Shown here: positions 37,594-46,284 of the stretch, one piece after another
How the letters are laid out: every line of letters starts with the position of its first letter
How positions within the stretch are numbered: the first letter of the stretch is position 1
NCBI RefSeq assembly: GCF_010723575.1
Contig: NZ_BLKZ01000001.1
Coordinates: forward strand, 2,790,001-2,854,000
Length of the DNA: 64,000 nt
Source: Mycobacterium bourgelatii
GTDB lineage: Bacteria > Actinomycetota > Actinomycetes > Mycobacteriales > Mycobacteriaceae
Reading direction: 5' to 3'
Program-made: the position numbers and the translations under genes
The notes under the pieces: model-generated
The model's input: the letters and a program-made list of their open reading frames with translations, nothing else
Databases searched by the model: none
Told to the model about the DNA's origin: nothing

Positions 37594-37927
37594 TCGACTC
37601 GCTTCAAGAAGCACTGTGCGCGTGCGCATTTAATGCTGACGCCGTGCGCGTCAAGTAAACAGCCCTGCCCCAGGTTCTTCAGGTTCTGGCTGGAATCGTC
37701 GTCCCTGCGAAACCCGTTTTCGCGGTAGAGCCTAGCCCGAATCTAGATTATTGACTGACCGTACGGTCTAATGCGATAGTTGGCCTCGTGTCGCACACGA
37801 GGGCGATTTGGGGCCCTGGATCAGACACCGGAGCGGCCCGCCGGCACCATTGGGCCGCCCCGGCAGCAGTCGATGCGCTAGGTCGGAGATCGCTCCGAGG
37901 ACGGTCGCGCCGGAGCTGGGAACGCCG
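37594..37927. other. Intergenic region between tetR and the mce operon
   Basis: It contains the putative mce promoter and operator (37751-37780) and a likely untranslated leader of about 140 bases. An open frame runs into yrbEA from 37808, but the family start is at 37928. Confidence 0.5.
37751..37780 (+). promoter_or_regulatory. Promoter and TetR-type operator of the mce operon
   Basis: A -35 TTGACT (37751-37756) and a -10 GATAGT (37775-37780) are 18 bp apart. Between them lies GACCGTACGGTC (37757-37768), a perfect 12-bp palindrome whose half-sites match the element at the tetR promoter. A repressor bound here would block RNA polymerase. Confidence 0.6.
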
Positions 37928-38722
37928 ATGACCGCCTCGAACGCGTTTGTCGGCAAACTTGGCCACCGGCTGGCGCCCGGGGCGGAGGTGGCCGGCGGGT
38001 TCTTCCGCATGTGCGTATTGACGGCAAAAGCGTTGGCGCGGCCGTTCGAGTGGCGTGAGTTCATCTGGAACGGCTGGTTCCTGATGCGAGTGTCGTTGCT
38101 GCCCACCATTGCCGTGGCCATACCGGAAACCGTGCTGCTCATTTTCACGCTGAATGTGCTACTGGCCGAGTTCGGTGCCGCCGACGTCTCCGGTGCCGGC
38201 GCCGGGATCGGTGCGGTCACCCAGCTCGGGCCGATCGTGACGGTGCTGGTGGTCGCCGGGGCCGGGGGTACCGCGATCTGCGCCGACCTGGGCGCACGAA
38301 CCATCCGCGAGGAGATCGACGCTCTCGAGGTGCTCGGCATCGACCCGATCCACCGCCTGGTCGTGCCCCGCGTCGTCGCCTCCACGATCGTCGCGGTGCT
38401 GCTCAACGGCCTGGTGATCGCCGTCGGGCTCGGCGGCGGCTACCTCTTCAGCGTGTACTTGCAGAACGTTTCGAGCGGGGCCTACCTGTCCACGCTGACA
38501 GCGCTCACCGGCCTGCCCGAGGTCGTGATCGCGTTCGTCAAGGCGGCGACGTTCGGCCTGATCGCCGGCCTGGTCGGCTGTTACCGCGGGCTTATCGTCA
38601 AGGGCGGATCCAAGGGGTTGGGTACGGCCGTCAACGAGACCGTGGTGTTGTGCTTCATCGCGCTGTTCGCGGTCAACGCGGCTCTGACCACCATCGGTGT
38701 GCGGTTCGGAACAGGGCATTGA
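37928..38722 (+). CDS. yrbEA: YrbEA: Mce-system permease
   Basis: The protein has 264 residues, with ATG 37928 chosen as the usual start of the family (MTASNAF...). It is a MlaE/YrbE-type integral membrane permease: five or so hydrophobic helices, with the conserved cytoplasmic loop EEIDALEVLGIDPIHRLVVPRV that couples to the ATPase. With YrbEB it forms the inner-membrane channel of an Mce lipid importer. It opens an eight-gene operon and is followed one base later by yrbEB. No ATPase (Mkl/MceG) gene is in the operon, as is normal in mycobacteria. Confidence 0.93.
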   Translation: MTASNAFVGKLGHRLAPGAEVAGGFFRMCVLTAKALARPFEWREFIWNGWFLMRVSLLPTIAVAIPETVLLIFTLNVLLAEFGAADVSGAGAGIGAVTQLGPIVTVLVVAGAGGTAICADLGARTIREEIDALEVLGIDPIHRLVVPRVVASTIVAVLLNGLVIAVGLGGGYLFSVYLQNVSSGAYLSTLTALTGLPEVVIAFVKAATFGLIAGLVGCYRGLIVKGGSKGLGTAVNETVVLCFIALFAVNAALTTIGVRFGTGH

Positions 38723-38723
38723 C

Positions 38724-39593
38724 ATGGTTGCGACGACCGCGCTGCAAAATCGCTTCCCGCGCACCGCTGCCACGGTCAGTCGATACGGCGACGCCCCTGC
38801 CCGGCACATGGTGGAAATCGGGCAGATGGTCTGGTTCGCCGTGAGCGCCATCGCTCAGATCCCGTTTGCGCTGACCCGCTACCGCCGAGAGTTCATTCGC
38901 ATGATTGCCCAGATGGGGATGGGCACCGGCGCGATGGCGGTAGCCGGCGGCACCGCCGCCATCGTCGGCTTCATCACCCTGTCCGCAGGCTCACTGGTCG
39001 CCATCCAGGGGTTCGCGTCGTTGGGCAACATCGGCGTCGAGGCATTCACCGGCTTCTTGGCCGCGATGGTCAATGTGCGGTTTGTGGCACCGGTGGCCGC
39101 TGGTCAGGCGTTGGCCGCCACGGTCGGCGCTGGTGCCACCGCGGAACTGGGCGCCATGCGCATCAGCGAGGAAATCGACGCGCTGGAAGTGATGAGCATC
39201 AGGTCGATCGCCTACCTGGTGTCCACCCGGGTGGTGGCGGGTCTCGTCGTCATCATTCCGCTCTACGGGCTGGCTATCACCCTTGCTTTTCTGTCGGCCC
39301 AGGCCACCACGGTGCTGTTCTACGGGCAGTCGCCCGGCACCTACAACCACTACTTCCACACCTTCCTGCGACTCGACGACGTGGCTTGGTCGTTCGCGGA
39401 GGTGATCCTGGTTGCGGTCGTGGTAATGACCACCCACTGCTACTACGGCTACACCGCCAAGGGCGGGCCGGTCGGCGTCGGTGAAGCGGTGGGTCGGTCG
39501 ATGCGGCTGTCGCTGATCACCATCGTCATTGTGGTCGTACTGACCGCCATGTCGGTCTACGGCAAGAACCCGAACTTCAATCTCACCGTCTAG
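38724..39593 (+). CDS. yrbEB: YrbEB: Mce-system permease
   Basis: The protein has 289 residues, the usual length. ATG 38724 is one base after the yrbEA stop, so translation is coupled. It carries the same MlaE-family features: several membrane helices and the loop SEEIDALEVMSIRSIAYLVSTRVVAG, which contacts the ATPase. It pairs with YrbEA to form the permease core through which the Mce hexamer delivers lipid substrates. The end (NPNFNLTV) is typical for the family. mceA follows after five bases. Confidence 0.93.
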   Translation: MVATTALQNRFPRTAATVSRYGDAPARHMVEIGQMVWFAVSAIAQIPFALTRYRREFIRMIAQMGMGTGAMAVAGGTAAIVGFITLSAGSLVAIQGFASLGNIGVEAFTGFLAAMVNVRFVAPVAAGQALAATVGAGATAELGAMRISEEIDALEVMSIRSIAYLVSTRVVAGLVVIIPLYGLAITLAFLSAQATTVLFYGQSPGTYNHYFHTFLRLDDVAWSFAEVILVAVVVMTTHCYYGYTAKGGPVGVGEAVGRSMRLSLITIVIVVVLTAMSVYGKNPNFNLTV

Positions 39594-39598
39594 CCGCC

Positions 39599-40909
39599 AT
39601 GCCCGTCCCGCCGAAATCGCACCCGCCGCGCATTCCGCCGTACAAAACGGCGACGGTGGTGTTCTTCTTGGTCGTCGCGCTGGTCTTGACCTTCGTGTGG
39701 TTTCAGTTTCGCGGGAAGTTCACGCCCACAACGCGTTTGACGATGATCGCACCCCGGGCCGGCTTGGTGATGGATCCAGGCTCGAAGGTCACCTACAACG
39801 GAGTGGAAATCGGACGGGTGGCCGACATTTCACAGATCCGGCGCGACGACGGCACTCCGGGAGCCAAGTTCGCCCTGGACGTCAATCCGAAATACATCCC
39901 CCTGATTCCGGCCAACGTAACGGCGAATATCAAGGCGACCACGGTGTTCGGCAACAAGTTCGTCGCGTTGACCTGGCCGGACCACCCGGTGGAGGAACGC
40001 ATCTCGCCGCGGCATGTCATCAAAGCCAACGAGGTCACGACGGAGTTCAACACCTTGTTCGACACGTTGGTCTCGATCACCGAGAAGGTGGATCCGGTCA
40101 AGCTGAATTTAACGCTGGCTGCCGCCGCGGAGGCGTTGGCCGGCTTGGGCGACAAGTTCGGGGAGTCAATTGTCAACGGAAACGCCATCCTCGACGACAT
40201 CAACCCGCAAATGCCGCAGATTCGCTATGACATTCAGCGGCTTGCTGCACTGGGCGACATCTACGGCGACGCTGCACCGGAGTTGCTCGATTCCCTGAAC
40301 AACGCCGTCATCACGGCGCGCACGCTGCACCGCCAGGAAGCCGAATTGGACGCCGCGCTACTGGCCGCGACCGGGTTGGGCAACACCGGCGAAGACATTT
40401 TTGCCCGCGGCGGGCCTTACCTGCAGCGAGGGCTCGCAGATCTGGTGCCCACCGCCCAGCTGCTCGATACCTACAGCCCCTCCTTCTACTGCACCATCCG
40501 TAATTACCACGACGCCGAGCCCGCAGGGTACGACACCTCGGGCGGAGGAAACGGCTACTCGCTCAAGACGATGACCGCGCTGACGTCGGGTTTGGGGGGC
40601 ATGCTCACCCTCCCCGGATTGGCCGGCACGGTGCTGACCCAGGGATTGCTGGGTCTTGCGGGAGTGGTAGGCGGAGCGCCGAATCCCTATGTGTATCCCG
40701 AGAATCTGCCGCGGGTGAATGCTCGCGGAGGTCCTGGCGGCGCACCCGGCTGCTGGCAGCCGCTCACCCGTGATCTATGGCCGGCGCCGACCTTGGTGGT
40801 GGACACCGGCGCCAGCCTCGCACCGTACAACCACCTAGATACCGGTTCCCCGTACGCAATCGAGTACGTGTGGGGCCGTCAAGTCGGAGACAACACGATC
40901 AACCCATGA
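39599..40909 (+). CDS. mceA: MceA: Mce-family substrate-binding/tunnel subunit
   Basis: The protein has 436 residues. An N-terminal membrane anchor (about 15-35, ATVVFFLVVALVLTFVWF) is followed by the MCE (MlaD-like) beta domain at about 38-125, with the typical GSKVTYNGVEIGRVADI and an ANIKATTVFGNKFVAL segment, then a long helical part and a variable C-terminal domain. In Mce systems six different subunits assemble into a hexamer that spans the periplasm and shuttles lipid or sterol. The stop overlaps the mceB start (ATGA). The closest mce operon number cannot be assigned by eye. Confidence 0.92.
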   Translation: MPVPPKSHPPRIPPYKTATVVFFLVVALVLTFVWFQFRGKFTPTTRLTMIAPRAGLVMDPGSKVTYNGVEIGRVADISQIRRDDGTPGAKFALDVNPKYIPLIPANVTANIKATTVFGNKFVALTWPDHPVEERISPRHVIKANEVTTEFNTLFDTLVSITEKVDPVKLNLTLAAAAEALAGLGDKFGESIVNGNAILDDINPQMPQIRYDIQRLAALGDIYGDAAPELLDSLNNAVITARTLHRQEAELDAALLAATGLGNTGEDIFARGGPYLQRGLADLVPTAQLLDTYSPSFYCTIRNYHDAEPAGYDTSGGGNGYSLKTMTALTSGLGGMLTLPGLAGTVLTQGLLGLAGVVGGAPNPYVYPENLPRVNARGGPGGAPGCWQPLTRDLWPAPTLVVDTGASLAPYNHLDTGSPYAIEYVWGRQVGDNTINP

Positions 40910-41946
40910 AAATCGCCGGCACCGCAATCAAATTCAGCATCGTCTCACTGGTGCTGGCGCTGATCACTGCCACGATCGTCGTGGTGTTCGCCCAGATGCG
41001 CTTCAACAAAACCAACAGCTATGTCGCCGAATTCGACAACGGCAGCGGGCTGCGCAACGGGCAGTTCGTCCGTGCCTCCGGAGTGGAGGTCGGCAAGGTC
41101 AAGAACGTGTCGCTGATCGACGGTGGCGAGCGGGTACGGGTGGAGTTCGAGGTCGATCGGTCGATACCGCTTTATGAGTCGACCACCGCACAGATCCGCT
41201 ATCTCGACCTGCTGGGCAATCGTTTCTTGGAACTCAAACGCGGCACTGGCGATGGCGCAGACCAGGTCTTGCCGGCGGGCGGAATGATCCCGCGATCTCG
41301 AACGTCGCCGGCGCTGGATCTCGATGCCCTCATCGGTGGTTTTAAACCGCTGTTCCGGGCACTCGACCCGGACAAGGTCAACACGATCGTGTCTGCCATC
41401 GTCACCGTGTTTCAGGGTCAGGGCGGCACCATCAGCGACATCCTCGACCAGACCGCGAGCGTAACCGCGCACCTTGCCGAAAGCGACCGGGCGATCGGCG
41501 AGGTGGTCGACAACCTCAACGTCGTGCTGGACACCACGGTCAGGCATCGCAAGGAGTTCGACCAGACGGTCGACGATTTCGAACGGCTCATCAGCGGGCT
41601 GCGCAATCACGCCGACCCGTTGGCCGCCGGCACGGCAAACATCAGCAACGCCTCCGGAACGGTAGCCGCGTTGCTGGCGGACAACCGCGGCTTGCTGCAC
41701 AAGGAAATCAACTACCTCGAGACGCTGCAGCAGCCGCTGATCGACCAAAAAGACCAACTCCGCGACCTGATTCACAAAACACCGACCGCGCTCAACCTGA
41801 TTGGACGCAGCATCGGCCTCTATGGCGACTGGGTGAACTTTTACGTGTGTGACCTGACCATCAAGTGGAACGGGCTGCAACCGGGCGGCCCGGTTCGCAC
41901 GGTCAAACTCTGGCAGCAGCCGACCGGTAGGTGCACGCCGCAATGA
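40906..41946 (+). CDS. mceB: MceB: Mce-family subunit
   Basis: The protein has 346 residues. ATG 40906 overlaps the mceA stop; the longer in-frame extension lies inside mceA and is not used. The N-terminal anchor (IVSLVLALITATIVVVF) is followed by the MCE domain (YVAEFDNGSGLRNGQFVRASGVEVGKVK...) and a helical C-terminal region. It is one of six non-identical subunits of the periplasmic lipid-transfer hexamer. The length and start match other mycobacterial MceB proteins. It is coupled to mceC by a four-base overlap. Confidence 0.92.
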   Translation: MKIAGTAIKFSIVSLVLALITATIVVVFAQMRFNKTNSYVAEFDNGSGLRNGQFVRASGVEVGKVKNVSLIDGGERVRVEFEVDRSIPLYESTTAQIRYLDLLGNRFLELKRGTGDGADQVLPAGGMIPRSRTSPALDLDALIGGFKPLFRALDPDKVNTIVSAIVTVFQGQGGTISDILDQTASVTAHLAESDRAIGEVVDNLNVVLDTTVRHRKEFDQTVDDFERLISGLRNHADPLAAGTANISNASGTVAALLADNRGLLHKEINYLETLQQPLIDQKDQLRDLIHKTPTALNLIGRSIGLYGDWVNFYVCDLTIKWNGLQPGGPVRTVKLWQQPTGRCTPQ

Positions 41947-43502
41947 GAACGCTGACCGATTTCAACCGGGGCCGTGTCGGGCTGATAGGTATCTCCGTGC
42001 TGGTCCTGGTCGTCATCGTCGGACAGAGTTTCACCAGTGTCCCGATGATGTTCGCCAGCCCAGCCTATTACGGGCAGTTCACCGACAGCGGTCAGCTGAA
42101 CAAGGGCGACAAGGTGCGCATAACCGGTGTCGATGTGGGCCGGGTGGAGGCGTTGGAGATCGCCGGCAACCACGTCTTGATCAAGTTCTCCATCGGCAGC
42201 AACACCATTGGCACCGAGAGTCGACTCGCGATCAAGACCGACACCATTCTGGGTAAGAAGGTGCTCGAGATCACGCCGCGCGGAAACCAAACTCTGCAGC
42301 CCGGAGGGGTTTTGGCGTTAGGCCAAACCACCACCCCCTATCAGCTCTACGACGCGGCTTTCGACATCACCCGAGCCGCAAGCGGCTGGAACGTCGACAC
42401 CGTCAAGCTGTCGCTCAACGTGATCTCGCAAACCATCGATGAGACCTATCCGCATCTGAGTGCCGCGCTCGACGGTTTGGCCCGTTTCTCCGACACCATC
42501 GGCAAACGTGATGAACAGGTCAAACACCTACTCGCTCAGGCGAATAAGGTCGCCAGCGTCCTCGGCGACCGCAGCGAACAGATCAATCGGTTACTGGTCA
42601 ACGCGAAGACGCTGCTGGCCGCGTTCAACGAACGTGGCCGGGCCATTGACGCGCTGTTGGGAAACATTTCCGCGGTATCGAGCCAGGTGCAGGGATTCAT
42701 CAACGACAACCCGAATCTCAACTTTGTGCTGGAGCAATTGCACACCCTCACCGACGTGCTGGTAGAGCAGCGCGATGACTTGGCCCAAACCCTCACTTTC
42801 GCAGGGCAATTCGCCGCGGGTTTGGGCGAATCCGTCGCCTCCGGACCGTACTTCAAGATTGTCCTATCCAATCTGCTGCCGTACTGGATGTTGCAGCCGT
42901 TCGTGGATGCCGCCTTCAAGAAGCGTGGCATCGACCCGGAGGACTTCTGGCGCAGCGCCGGCCTGCCCGCGTTCCGCTGGCCGGACCCCAACGGCACCCG
43001 TTTCCCCAACGGTGCACCGCCGCCCGCACCGCAGGTGCTGGAAGGCACCCCGGATCATCCGGGGCCGGCCGTGCCCCCGGGAACGGCGTGTTCGTATGTG
43101 CCAGCGGCTGATGCGCTGCCACGGCCGTGGAATCCGTTGCCGTGCGCGGGTGTTGACGCAGGTCCGTTCGGAGGCAGTTTCCCGGCACCACTCGATGTTC
43201 AGACATCTCCGCCGAACCCGAACGGCCTACCACCGACGCCGGGGATTCCGATCGCCGGCCGGCCCGGTGCGGCGCCACCGGACGTCCCGGGCACCCCGGT
43301 ACCGCTGCCACCCAACGCTCCGCCGGGTGCGCGCACCGAGAATCTGCAACCGGCCGGTCCCGTTCCGCCACCGTCGACCTTCGCGCCCGGACTGCCGCCG
43401 GGGCCGCCCGCGCCGCCCGGGCCCGGGCAGCAACTGCCCGCCCCGTTCATCACCCCAGGTGGCGTGGGAGGCAGCGGCATCACCGGAGGGAGCCAGAATT
43501 GA
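41943..43502 (+). CDS. mceC: MceC: Mce-family subunit with Pro-rich C-terminus
   Basis: The protein has 519 residues from ATG 41943, which overlaps the mceB stop. The anchor (about 12-32, GLIGISVLVLVVIVG) is followed by the MCE domain (FTDSGQLNKGDKVRITGVDVGRVE), a long helical region, and from about residue 370 a Pro-rich tail. Such tails are usual for MceC and MceD and may extend toward the cell wall; the role is not settled. The gene overlaps mceD by four bases. Confidence 0.92.
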   Translation: MRTLTDFNRGRVGLIGISVLVLVVIVGQSFTSVPMMFASPAYYGQFTDSGQLNKGDKVRITGVDVGRVEALEIAGNHVLIKFSIGSNTIGTESRLAIKTDTILGKKVLEITPRGNQTLQPGGVLALGQTTTPYQLYDAAFDITRAASGWNVDTVKLSLNVISQTIDETYPHLSAALDGLARFSDTIGKRDEQVKHLLAQANKVASVLGDRSEQINRLLVNAKTLLAAFNERGRAIDALLGNISAVSSQVQGFINDNPNLNFVLEQLHTLTDVLVEQRDDLAQTLTFAGQFAAGLGESVASGPYFKIVLSNLLPYWMLQPFVDAAFKKRGIDPEDFWRSAGLPAFRWPDPNGTRFPNGAPPPAPQVLEGTPDHPGPAVPPGTACSYVPAADALPRPWNPLPCAGVDAGPFGGSFPAPLDVQTSPPNPNGLPPTPGIPIAGRPGAAPPDVPGTPVPLPPNAPPGARTENLQPAGPVPPPSTFAPGLPPGPPAPPGPGQQLPAPFITPGGVGGSGITGGSQN

Positions 43503-45106
43503 CCAGCGTCTTGGATATCCGCCGAATGCCGGTGGGGAAGATCGTTGCAGTGCTGGTGGTGGGCCTGGCCCTCGTTGCCGGGTACCAGGGTTTGCAGTAC
43601 TACCAGTCATTGACGACCAACACCGTCGTCGCCTATATCCCCGAGGCGAACGCGCTCTATCCCGGGGACCGGGTCCAGATCATGGGCATCCGCGTCGGCT
43701 CAGTCGACAAGATCGAACCGGCCGGCAACAAGATGCGAGTCACGTTTCACTACAACAACAACTACAAGGTGCCCGCGAACGCGTCCGTCGTGATCCTGAA
43801 CCCAACGCTGGTGGCGTCGCGCAGTATTCAGTTGGAGCCGCCCTACAACGGTGGTCCGGTGATGGCCGACAACGCGGTGATCCCCATCGAGCGTGCCCAA
43901 GTGCCGACGGAGTGGGATGAACTACGCGGCAGCGTCGCCCACATCATCGACAAACTCGGTCCGACTCCCGACCAACCCAAGGGCCCCTTCGGCGACCTGA
44001 TCGAATCGTTGGCCGACGGGCTCGCAGGGAAGGGCAAGCAGATCAACACCACGCTGGAAAGCTTGTCGCAGTCGCTTACCGCACTGAACCAGGGCCGTGG
44101 CGACTTCTTCGCCGTAGTGCACAGCCTGGCGCTTTTCGTCAATGCCCTGCACAAGGATGATCAACAGTTTGCAGCGTTGAACGACAACCTGGCTCAGTTC
44201 ACCGACCGATTGACGTCCTCCGACCGCAATCTGGCCAACGCGATCCAGCAATTCGACGGCCTGCTCGCCACATTGCGTCCGTTCTTGACCGAGAACCGCG
44301 AGGTGCTGGCCCGCGACATCGACAACCTCGCCACGCTGACCACCACGCTCGTCCAACCCGAACCGCTGAATGGGTTGGAGACCGCGCTGCACGTTCTGCC
44401 GACTCTGGAGATGAACCTCAGCCAGATCTACCACCCGTCCCACGGGACACTCATGTCGATCCCGGCGATCCCCAACTTTGCGAACCCAATGCAGTTCATG
44501 TGCAGCATGATTCAGGCCGGTAGCCGACTGGGCTACCAAGAGTCCGCCGAACTGTGTGCACAGTACTTGGGGCCGATTCTCGACGCGATCAAGTTCAACT
44601 ACCTGCCGTTCGGGCTGAATCTGTTCAGCACCGCGGAGGTCCTGCCCAAACACGTCGCCTACTCCGAGCCCCGGTTGCAGCCGCCGAACGGATACAAGGA
44701 CACGACCGTCCCTGGCATCTGGGTGCCCGATACGCCGCTGTCGCACCGCAACACCCAACACGGCTGGGTCACCGCGCCGGGCATGCAAGGCGTCCAGGTG
44801 GGTCCGATCACGGCGGGCCTCCTGACCCCCGAATCCCTGGCGGAACTGATGGGCGGCCCGGATGCCGTCGTCCCACCGTCAGGGCTGCAGACGCCGCCGG
44901 GCCCGCCGAACGCATATGACGAATACCCGGTGTTGCCGCCCATCGGCTTGCAGGCCCCGCAGGTACCGATACCGCCACCGCCACCTGCACCGGGTGTGAT
45001 CCCCGGACCGGTCCCTCCGACGCCCGCGCCGGTCGCTCCGGGGCCTGCCCCTGTCGGACCGCCACTTCCCGCCGAAGCCGCCGTGTCGACGGGACTGGGC
45101 TCGTGA
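43499..45106 (+). CDS. mceD: MceD: Mce-family subunit with Pro-rich C-terminus
   Basis: The protein has 535 residues from a TTG start (43499) that overlaps the mceC stop (TTGA); the next Met is ten residues in. The anchor (VGKIVAVLVVGLALVAGYQGL) is followed by the MCE domain (YIPEANALYPGDRVQIMGIRVGSVDKIEPAGN), a helical region and a Pro-rich C-terminus. The coupling to both neighbours is as in other mce operons. The long helical stretch of the MCE subunits lines the tunnel of the hexamer. Confidence 0.92.
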   Translation: MTSVLDIRRMPVGKIVAVLVVGLALVAGYQGLQYYQSLTTNTVVAYIPEANALYPGDRVQIMGIRVGSVDKIEPAGNKMRVTFHYNNNYKVPANASVVILNPTLVASRSIQLEPPYNGGPVMADNAVIPIERAQVPTEWDELRGSVAHIIDKLGPTPDQPKGPFGDLIESLADGLAGKGKQINTTLESLSQSLTALNQGRGDFFAVVHSLALFVNALHKDDQQFAALNDNLAQFTDRLTSSDRNLANAIQQFDGLLATLRPFLTENREVLARDIDNLATLTTTLVQPEPLNGLETALHVLPTLEMNLSQIYHPSHGTLMSIPAIPNFANPMQFMCSMIQAGSRLGYQESAELCAQYLGPILDAIKFNYLPFGLNLFSTAEVLPKHVAYSEPRLQPPNGYKDTTVPGIWVPDTPLSHRNTQHGWVTAPGMQGVQVGPITAGLLTPESLAELMGGPDAVVPPSGLQTPPGPPNAYDEYPVLPPIGLQAPQVPIPPPPPAPGVIPGPVPPTPAPVAPGPAPVGPPLPAEAAVSTGLGS

Positions 45107-46284
45107 GCGGCGTTGCGGCCCTGAGGAATTGGGCTGTGCGGACTCGGCATGGGTGTCGGCGCATGTCGGCTGTGCTGGCGGTGGCCCTGGTGCTGACGTC
45201 GTGCGCGGACTGGCGCGGCATCGCGAATGTGCCGATGCCCGGCGGACCCGGTAGTGGTCCCCACTCCTACACCATCTACGTGCAGATGCCGGACACGTTG
45301 GCGTTGAACAACAACAGCAGGGTGCGGGTGGCCGACGTCTTTGTCGGCACGGTGCGCGCGATCGAACTGAAGAACTGGGTGGCGACGCTGACCCTAAACC
45401 TGGACAGAAGCGTCAAGTTGCCCAAGAACGCCACGGCGAAGATCGGGCTGACCAGCCTGTTGGGTTCTCAGCACGTAGAACTCGGCGTTCCGCCCAACCC
45501 CGTCTCGGAGCTGAAGGACGGCGACACCATCCCGCTCGCTCATTCGTCGGCTTACCCCACCACCGAGCAGACGCTGGCCAGTATCGCCACCATCCTGCGC
45601 GGGGGTGGCATCCCGAACGTTGAATCACTGCAGAACGAGGTCTACAACATTCTGAACGGCAGAGCCGGCCAGATCCGTGCCTTCCTCGACAAGCTGGACA
45701 CATTCACCGCCCGACTCGACGAGCAACGCCGTGACATCACCCGCGCCATCGATTCCACCAATCGGCTGCTGACGTATGTGGGTTCTCGCGCCGACGTGCT
45801 GGATCGGGTTCTCACCGAATTCCCGCCGCTCATAAAACATTTCGCCGCCAAACAGAACCTGCTGATCGAAGCTGTCGACGCGGTAGGCGGGCTGGGCGAG
45901 GTCGCCGACCAATACCTGTCCGCTTCGCAAGCTGACCTGCACCAAGCTTTGCTTGCCCTGCAATGCCCGTTGCGGGAACTCGGGCGCGGTTCGCCAAAAC
46001 TGATCCGTGCGCTCAAGCTGCTAATCGTCCGCCCGTTCGATGTCGATGCAGTGCCCAAGGCATTCCGCGGCGACTACTTCAACCTGTCGCTGACGCTCGA
46101 CTTGACCCTCAGCGCGATCGACAACGCAGTCCTCACCGGCACCGGATTCTCCGGAGCGCTGCGTGCGCTCGAGCAATCGTGGGGACGGGATCCCGAAACG
46201 ATGATCCCGGACGTCAGGTACACCCCGAACCCGAACGACGTTCCGGGCGGCCCGTTGGTCGAAAGGGCGGACAGACAATGCTGA
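45103..46284 (+). CDS. mceE: MceE: Mce-family lipoprotein subunit
   Basis: The protein has 393 residues from a GTG that overlaps the mceD stop. Its lipobox LTSC (Cys33, after a hydrophobic stretch MSAVLAVALVLTSC) shows it is lipidated, the known feature of the MceE (LprK-type) member. The MCE domain (VQMPDTLALNNNSRVRVADVFVGTVRAIEL) follows and then helices. It is one of the six subunits of the lipid-transfer hexamer. It overlaps mceF by seven bases. Confidence 0.92.
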   Translation: MSGVAALRNWAVRTRHGCRRMSAVLAVALVLTSCADWRGIANVPMPGGPGSGPHSYTIYVQMPDTLALNNNSRVRVADVFVGTVRAIELKNWVATLTLNLDRSVKLPKNATAKIGLTSLLGSQHVELGVPPNPVSELKDGDTIPLAHSSAYPTTEQTLASIATILRGGGIPNVESLQNEVYNILNGRAGQIRAFLDKLDTFTARLDEQRRDITRAIDSTNRLLTYVGSRADVLDRVLTEFPPLIKHFAAKQNLLIEAVDAVGGLGEVADQYLSASQADLHQALLALQCPLRELGRGSPKLIRALKLLIVRPFDVDAVPKAFRGDYFNLSLTLDLTLSAIDNAVLTGTGFSGALRALEQSWGRDPETMIPDVRYTPNPNDVPGGPLVERADRQC

